Origin: Gammaproteobacteria bacterium
GTDB taxonomy: Bacteria; Pseudomonadota; Gammaproteobacteria; GRL18
Direction of reading: 5' to 3'
Length of the DNA stretch: 59,911 nucleotides
NCBI GenBank assembly: GCA_015488755.1
Contig: WFNB01000087.1
Span: 1-59,911, forward strand
Both the position numbers and the translations under genes were made by a program. Of the stretch, positions 55,044 through 59,911 are shown piece after piece; the first letter of the stretch is position 1; each line of letters opens with the position of its first letter. The notes beneath the pieces were generated by a model. That model did not search any database and had not been told where the DNA came from. It was given only the letters and a program-made list of their open reading frames with translations.

Positions 55044-56207
55044 ATGAAACTTGCCTTTGTCTTATTTAAGTATTTCCCCTATGGTGGTCTGGAGCGTGAT
55101 TTTTTGCGTATTGCTAAAATCTGTCAGGCGCGTGGCCACGATATTCATGTCTATAGTTTTATTTGGCAAGGTGAGGTACCCGAAGGATTTAAACTTACCT
55201 TAATTCCTGTAAAGGGCATGAGCAACCATCAACGTATTTATGATTTTTCAAATAAGTTTTCACAACTGCTATTAGAAGAACAACAGTCATTTGATTTAGT
55301 GGTTGGCTTTAATAAAATGCAAAATTTAGATTTGTACTATGCGGCGGATCCCTGTTATGAAGCCAAGGTAAGGGAGCAACATGGCCGATTATATCGTTTA
55401 AGCAAGCGTTATAAAGTGTTTCAAAGCATGGAAGAAGCGGTTTTTGCAGCAGATAAACAGGTGGAACTCTTATTTATCTCTGATATACAAATGGAAAATT
55501 TTAAACAAATCTACCATACACCCGCAGAGTGCTTTCACTCATTACCACCAGGTGTGGATCGCTCTCGTATTCGACCTGATAATGCCATAGAAATTCGCAC
55601 TCGAGTACGCCAAAGCTTATCTTTACAGGAAGATGACAAGCTACTATTAATGATTGGTACCGGTTATAAACGCAAAGGGGTGGATCGAGCAATGACTGCT
55701 TTGGCGAGTTTGCCAGATGCCTTGCGTAAAAAAACCTATTTACTGGTGGCGGGTGAAGATAAAATCAGTAAATATCAGGCCTTGGCTAAAAAACTGGGCA
55801 TTGCTGATCAAGTCCATCTTCCTGGTGCTCGTGATGATGTGCCCGAATTGCTTTTGGCTAGTGACTTATTTATGCATCCTGCACGCCATGAAAATACCGG
55901 TACGGTTCTATTAGAAGCAATAGCAGCAGGTATTCCGCAGGTGATCTCAGGTGTCTGTGGCTATGCCTTTCATATTGAACAGGCGCAAGCGGGTAAGGTG
56001 CTCGCAGAGCCCTTTGAGCAAAATCAATATAATGAGGTATTACTTGATATGCTAACCTCTGATCAATGGCAGCAATGGCAGGATAATGCCTTATACTACA
56101 TGCGCCATAGTGATATATTCAGTATGCCGGATAAAGTATCTGATATTATTGAAGCAACGGGAGAAAAACGTACCATTGCTAACGTCTACCGAATGGCTCA
56201 GAAGTAA
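55044..56207 (+). CDS. waaG: LPS core glucosyltransferase WaaG family (GT4)
   Basis: This GT4 glycosyltransferase adds the first hexose to heptose II. The 387-residue protein shows KLAFVLFKYFPYGGLERDFL at the N-terminus, VVGFNKMQNLDLYYAADPCY, PPGVDRSRI, and the nucleotide-sugar site DLFMHPARHENTGTVLLEAI with the E-x7-E pattern. It lies 6 bp after waaC. The WaaG name follows the motifs and the operon order. Confidence 0.93.
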   Translation: MKLAFVLFKYFPYGGLERDFLRIAKICQARGHDIHVYSFIWQGEVPEGFKLTLIPVKGMSNHQRIYDFSNKFSQLLLEEQQSFDLVVGFNKMQNLDLYYAADPCYEAKVREQHGRLYRLSKRYKVFQSMEEAVFAADKQVELLFISDIQMENFKQIYHTPAECFHSLPPGVDRSRIRPDNAIEIRTRVRQSLSLQEDDKLLLMIGTGYKRKGVDRAMTALASLPDALRKKTYLLVAGEDKISKYQALAKKLGIADQVHLPGARDDVPELLLASDLFMHPARHENTGTVLLEAIAAGIPQVISGVCGYAFHIEQAQAGKVLAEPFEQNQYNEVLLDMLTSDQWQQWQDNALYYMRHSDIFSMPDKVSDIIEATGEKRTIANVYRMAQK

Positions 56208-56221
56208 TTCGGTTCGTTACT

Positions 56222-57715
56222 ATGTCAGTTTATCAAACTACCTTAGATGCGTTACAAAAAATAGACTATCAGCTCACTCTACCATTACAGTTAATAATTA
56301 ATGGCCAGTCTCTTCAATGTGATAACTTATTGCGTATCGTGCCGAAAAAAAGAATGGTTTTTCAGGGAAAATGGGCCAATGAAACCGTTATTATTAAATT
56401 ATTCTTGCATCCAAAACGAGCTAAAAAACACTGCTCAAGAGAAGCTTCTGGGGCTAAACTACTCGATAGTAAACACATATTAAGCCCCGAATTAGTAGCA
56501 CAAGGTCTTTCAGATGAAGGTATTTATTATTTAATTTTTCGTTATATTAACGGGCAAAATCTGGCTCAATTTTGGTCTAAAAATAGTCAAGAAAAACGCT
56601 TTAATATACTGAAAAAACTGATGTTTGTGTTAGCACAACACCATCGTTCTGGTTTGATTCATCAAGATCTGCATTATGCTAATTTTTTTCTAGCAGATAA
56701 TGATTCTATTTATACGCTTGATGGTGAGGAAGTTCGAGCGATAAGCGATAGTGCTTTAAATAAAAAAGACCGCTTAACGAATCTGGCTTTATTTTTGGCA
56801 CAGACCTTTGATGTGACAGAAAACATGAGTTATTTATTACTAGACTATTATGCCTCTTTAAGTACGCTTAATATAAGCAAAACAGATCAGAAACAATTTT
56901 TTTTAAGCATTAAAGACCAGCAAAAAAAACGCATACAGCACTATCTAAAAAAAATATTACGAGATTGCACCGATGTTAGTTATCAAAAAATACCTCAGGG
57001 CTATACTCTGTGCCGAAGAGAGCACCATAATTCAGACATACAACAATTTTTAGAACAACCGGATGTTTTTTTTCAGGATAAAAATTCGCGTTATTTAAAA
57101 CAGGGTAACACCTGTACGGTTAAATCCATCCTAATTGCCAACAAACGTTATGCTGTAAAACGCTACAACCCTAAAGGCATTATGTATGAACTCTTGCATA
57201 AGGGACAGTTCTCTCGGGCTAAAAAATCATGGCTTAATGCTCATTTATTAGGCTTTATGGGGATCGCAACACCAGAACCTATTGCCTTGATAGAACACAC
57301 CCCCTCATTAGGGCAACGGTGTAGTTATTTTATGAGTGCTTATATTGAGGGGCAAAGCAGTTGGGACTTTTTTTGTGAGCAAGATGAGACTGCTCCTCTT
57401 GATAGTACAAAGCGGGATAACACAAAACAAGTCATTGCCGATAAACTTGTCGCAACATTAGCAAAATTTTGCGATTATCAAATCACTCATGGTGATCTCA
57501 AAGGCAGTAATTTTCTGGTGAGTGAAAATAAGCTTTGGGTGCTGGATTTAGATGCGATGACACAGCATAATAGTCAGCAACAATTTATGAAATACTGGCA
57601 AAAAGACAAACACCGTTTTTTACAAAACTGGTATAAAAAAGACTGCTATTTACCTTGGCAAGGGTATTTTAATCAAGCTATTGAACAAATGAGTAAACTC
57701 ATACCATGCAAATAG
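56222..57715 (+). CDS. Two-domain LPS core kinase-like protein
   Basis: The 497-residue protein consists of two kinase-like halves. The N-terminal half (about 1-240) has HQDLHYANFFL and YTLDGEEVRAI; the C-terminal half (about 265-497) has THGDLKGSNFLV and WVLDLDAMTQH. Both keep the H-x-D-(L)-x(3)-N catalytic loop and a DxD/DGE-type metal site, so both could be active. The layout resembles the PA5006-type protein in the LPS core cluster of Pseudomonas aeruginosa. It is 14 bp after waaG and overlaps waaP by 10 bp. Phosphorylation of inner-core heptose is inferred. Confidence 0.85.
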   Translation: MSVYQTTLDALQKIDYQLTLPLQLIINGQSLQCDNLLRIVPKKRMVFQGKWANETVIIKLFLHPKRAKKHCSREASGAKLLDSKHILSPELVAQGLSDEGIYYLIFRYINGQNLAQFWSKNSQEKRFNILKKLMFVLAQHHRSGLIHQDLHYANFFLADNDSIYTLDGEEVRAISDSALNKKDRLTNLALFLAQTFDVTENMSYLLLDYYASLSTLNISKTDQKQFFLSIKDQQKKRIQHYLKKILRDCTDVSYQKIPQGYTLCRREHHNSDIQQFLEQPDVFFQDKNSRYLKQGNTCTVKSILIANKRYAVKRYNPKGIMYELLHKGQFSRAKKSWLNAHLLGFMGIATPEPIALIEHTPSLGQRCSYFMSAYIEGQSSWDFFCEQDETAPLDSTKRDNTKQVIADKLVATLAKFCDYQITHGDLKGSNFLVSENKLWVLDLDAMTQHNSQQQFMKYWQKDKHRFLQNWYKKDCYLPWQGYFNQAIEQMSKLIPCK

Positions 57716-58524
57716 AACTAAGTCATCCATTTGCCCAACAATGGCAAGCTAAGGATCCATTTACTGAAATAGAAAAACTAGATGGCAAAATCTATCGGGC
57801 ACTAGAAGCCCGTAAAACCATGCAGTTTATTTTCCAAGAAAAATCCTATTTCATAAAAATTCACCGTGGTGTTGGCTGGTTTGAAATTATTGAAAACTTG
57901 TTACGCCTGCGCTTACCTGTACTCGGTGCAAGTAATGAATATTATGCCATTAAAAAACTGGAACAATTGCATATTGATACCATGAAAATTGTGGCCTATG
58001 GTATTAAGGGACGAAATCCAGCAAAGCAACAGTCTTTTATTATTACCGAAGAGTTAAGCCCAACAATTAGCTTAGAAGATTTTTGTGCACCATGGAAAAT
58101 ACAAGCCCCAAAATTTCAATTAAAATATCATATTATTCAAAAAGTAGCCTATATCAGTCGCACCTTGCATAAACATGGTATTAATCATAGAGATTATTAT
58201 ATTTGCCATTTTCTACTTGATATTAGTGATGGCTTGGAGCAAGTTCAGGCGACTCATTTAACTCTGTCTTTGATTGATTTGCATCGTGCGCAACTGCGTT
58301 CTGTTACACCAGAACGTTGGTTGGTCAAAGATATTGCCAGTTTGTATTTTTCGGCAATGGATATTGGTTTAACACAGCGTGATTTTTTTCGTTTTATGAA
58401 ATATTATCACCATGCCAGCCTACGAGAATGTTTAGTAAAGCATATAGGATTTTGGCAAAAAGTTGAGCAACAAGGACAGAAACTTTGGCGTAGAAAACAA
58501 CGTAAGGGTGATGCCATTGCGTAA
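57706..58524 (+). CDS. waaP: LPS core heptose(I) kinase WaaP/RfaP
   Basis: WaaP phosphorylates heptose I, which is essential in some Pseudomonas. The 272-residue protein has the family signature FIKIHRGVGWFEIIENLLRL, RLPVLGASNEYYAIKKL, TEELSPTISLEDFC and the catalytic NHRDYYICHFLLD, followed by LIDLHRAQLR. It overlaps the upstream dual-kinase gene and precedes a further kinase by 26 bp. Confidence 0.96.
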   Translation: MQIELSHPFAQQWQAKDPFTEIEKLDGKIYRALEARKTMQFIFQEKSYFIKIHRGVGWFEIIENLLRLRLPVLGASNEYYAIKKLEQLHIDTMKIVAYGIKGRNPAKQQSFIITEELSPTISLEDFCAPWKIQAPKFQLKYHIIQKVAYISRTLHKHGINHRDYYICHFLLDISDGLEQVQATHLTLSLIDLHRAQLRSVTPERWLVKDIASLYFSAMDIGLTQRDFFRFMKYYHHASLRECLVKHIGFWQKVEQQGQKLWRRKQRKGDAIA

Positions 58525-58550
58525 TCACATGAAACTATCAACTACTTTTT

Positions 58551-59354
58551 ATGTTTAAATTATTAGTCAATTATTTAATGCCAAGTAAGATTGTTTGGCA
58601 TATTATTTCTGAATATAAAGACACTTTATTGGGGCAACTCTTATCTGACTTTGATGATGCCTATTCCTTTAATGAAAGTGCTCACTTTGAAGGTAAATTT
58701 ATTACTAAAAGCCCTCTGAGTCAGGTGTATAAAGCAACAATTGATGGTCGCTGTTATTACCTTAAAAAATACAATATTTCACGTAAAAAAATACAGCGTT
58801 ATTTAGGGCAAAGTAAAATAAAAACAGAATGGCAGAATTTACTTTGGTTTGAACAATTAGGCATACCCGCAGCACGGGTTATTGCCTATGGTCAAGAAAC
58901 AAAAGGCTGGGTAACTCATCGAGGTTTATTGATAACAGAAGAACTTATCAATACCCGTGATTTGGCCAACATTGCCGATGATTATTCACATCTGATTAAA
59001 AATAAAAAATGGTTGTCAGCAGTCAGTCATCAAGTGGCCAATGCTGCCAGAACCTTGCATCAACATCGTTTTGCCCATAATGATTTTAAATGGCGTAATA
59101 TTATGGTGGATATTAACGCAGATTATCCACAAATTTATTTAATAGATTGCCCATCGGGTATGAAATGGTATGCGCCTTTTTTGGAATTTCGCATTATAAA
59201 AGACTTGGCCTGTTTAGATAAGCGAGCCAAGTATGAATTATCAAACACACAACGTTTGGCTTTTTATAAAGATTATGCTCAATGTCATAAGCTTAGAAGT
59301 AATGATAAAAAACGCATTAGAAAAATTTTACAATTTTTTCATAATCGTGAGTGA
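58551..59354 (+). CDS. InaA/RfaP-like LPS core kinase
   Basis: The 267-residue protein has a kinase fold with LKKYNISRKKIQRYLGQSK in the N-lobe, GLLITEELINTRDLA, and AHNDFKWRNIMVD as catalytic loop with YLIDCPSG as the metal site. It matches the InaA-type kinases next to waaP in Pseudomonas (PA5007/PA5008-like). As the last gene of the LPS operon it ends 101 bp before the CRISPR array. Substrate is inferred to be core heptose or a related sugar. Confidence 0.87.
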   Translation: MFKLLVNYLMPSKIVWHIISEYKDTLLGQLLSDFDDAYSFNESAHFEGKFITKSPLSQVYKATIDGRCYYLKKYNISRKKIQRYLGQSKIKTEWQNLLWFEQLGIPAARVIAYGQETKGWVTHRGLLITEELINTRDLANIADDYSHLIKNKKWLSAVSHQVANAARTLHQHRFAHNDFKWRNIMVDINADYPQIYLIDCPSGMKWYAPFLEFRIIKDLACLDKRAKYELSNTQRLAFYKDYAQCHKLRSNDKKRIRKILQFFHNRE

Positions 59355-59455
59355 TTATGAATTTATTTTAGAAATAATTATGCCAAAGTGCAAAAGATAT
59401 TTTCCTGTGAATAGTGAGCTGTGTGAGATTTGTATCGGTAAAAATAAACATTACC

Positions 59456-59911
59456 GTTTCAATCCATACGCCCGTGAAGGCGTGACGAGCAAGCTTTGAG
59501 GTTGGCATAATACATGATGCTGTTTCAATCCACACGCCCGTGAAGGCGTGACACGACTCTAATGAGTTTTCAGGATTGGATAGCAAAGTTTCAATCCACA
59601 CGCCCGTGAAGGCGTGACTGGCTCCATATCGTGCTGTATGGCTCGTTATGCTGTTTCAATCCACACGCCCGTGAAGGCGTGACCTGGCACCAGTACGCAA
59701 TCGACCACCGAAAAGATGGTTTCAATCCACACGCCCGTGAAGGCGTGACAACGATTTATTGATAAAGATAAACAATTGAGAGCAGTTTCAATCCACACGC
59801 CCGTGAAGGCGTGACGTTTTCCTCAACTTTTATTGATTTGTTAATATTTGTTTCAATCCAAACGCCCGTGAAGGCGTGACTGATAATTTATACTTTGTCT
59901 TCCCTGTAATC
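59456..59911 (-). CRISPR. CRISPR array, type I-C-like repeat, truncated by the window end
   Basis: Seven 31-bp repeats occur at 59456, 59522, 59588, 59653, 59719, 59785 and 59850. They begin GTTTCAATCCAC and end GAAGGCGTGAC on the plus strand. Six complete spacers are 34 or 35 bp, and a seventh is cut by the window end. The first repeat has CATACG and the last visible one CAAACG in place of CACACG. Read on the minus strand each repeat ends GTGGATTGAAAC, the handle end typical of type I-C, so transcription is probably leftward with the leader beyond the window. The variant first repeat then marks the old, trailer end. No cas gene is visible. Confidence 0.95.

Noticed and set aside
59368-59601. 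Minus-strand frame across the CRISPR repeats
   Set aside because: It only translates the repeats (the recurring HAFTGVWIET is the repeat read as protein), so it is not a gene.

Overview
The window is a 59.9-kb piece of an AT-rich gammaproteobacterial chromosome (GC looks like the high 30s by eye; not computed). Supporting the group are the orders mutY-yggX, thiG-trmB, rph-rdgB opposite yicC, and ilvE followed by waaF-waaC-waaG and a set of lipopolysaccharide (LPS) core kinases, as in Pseudomonas and relatives. A DsrE-like periplasmic protein, a DUF971-MoaD fusion and a very large multi-sensor kinase would suit a marine or sulfur-oxidising lineage, but I cannot name the genus.

Layout. 0-9.2 kb: comM, then the leftward genes mutY-yggX-ttcA, asmA, a rhodanese and an acyl-CoA synthetase, then thiS. 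9.2-13 kb: five poorly characterised membrane, lipoprotein and periplasmic genes that separate thiS from thiG. 13.3-22.6 kb: thiG, trmB, hemN, a 1,698-residue hybrid histidine kinase and its HD-GYP response-regulator neighbour. 22.6-27 kb: a GNAT gene, rdgB-rph, a Ser/Thr kinase, yicC. 27-32.8 kb: an accessory island with a truncated hydrolase, a calcineurin-like phosphatase, orphan ORFs, an AlbA_2/Schlafen-type ATPase gene sitting between two helicase-like remnants, and a WYL regulator. 32.8-40 kb: prc, greB, a DUF971-MoaD fusion, a CheW protein carrying a CZB domain, typA. 40-47.7 kb: a membrane gene set RDD / SpoIIM / DUF4129 / DUF4350 / MoxR ATPase / DUF58, then folA. 47.7-51.4 kb: a DUF1631 gene, a small membrane protein and apaH. 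51.5-59.4 kb: ilvE and the LPS inner-core transferase and kinase operon. 59.46 kb to the end: a CRISPR array with a type I-C-like repeat and no cas genes in view.

The clearest non-genic discovery is a family of palindromic miniature insertion elements. Four copies are seen: three have a 152-bp length (the first lacks its first 3 bp at the window edge) and one is a 108-bp internal deletion. The three copies with both flanks visible carry 10-bp direct target duplications (two perfect, one with a single mismatch). A fifth, longer palindrome (50195-50379) has a related core but different ends.

Start codons needed correction in several genes. The most notable is mutY: its catalytic glutamate and N-terminal helix are encoded only if translation begins about 120 bp upstream of the first ATG, most likely at an ATT codon.
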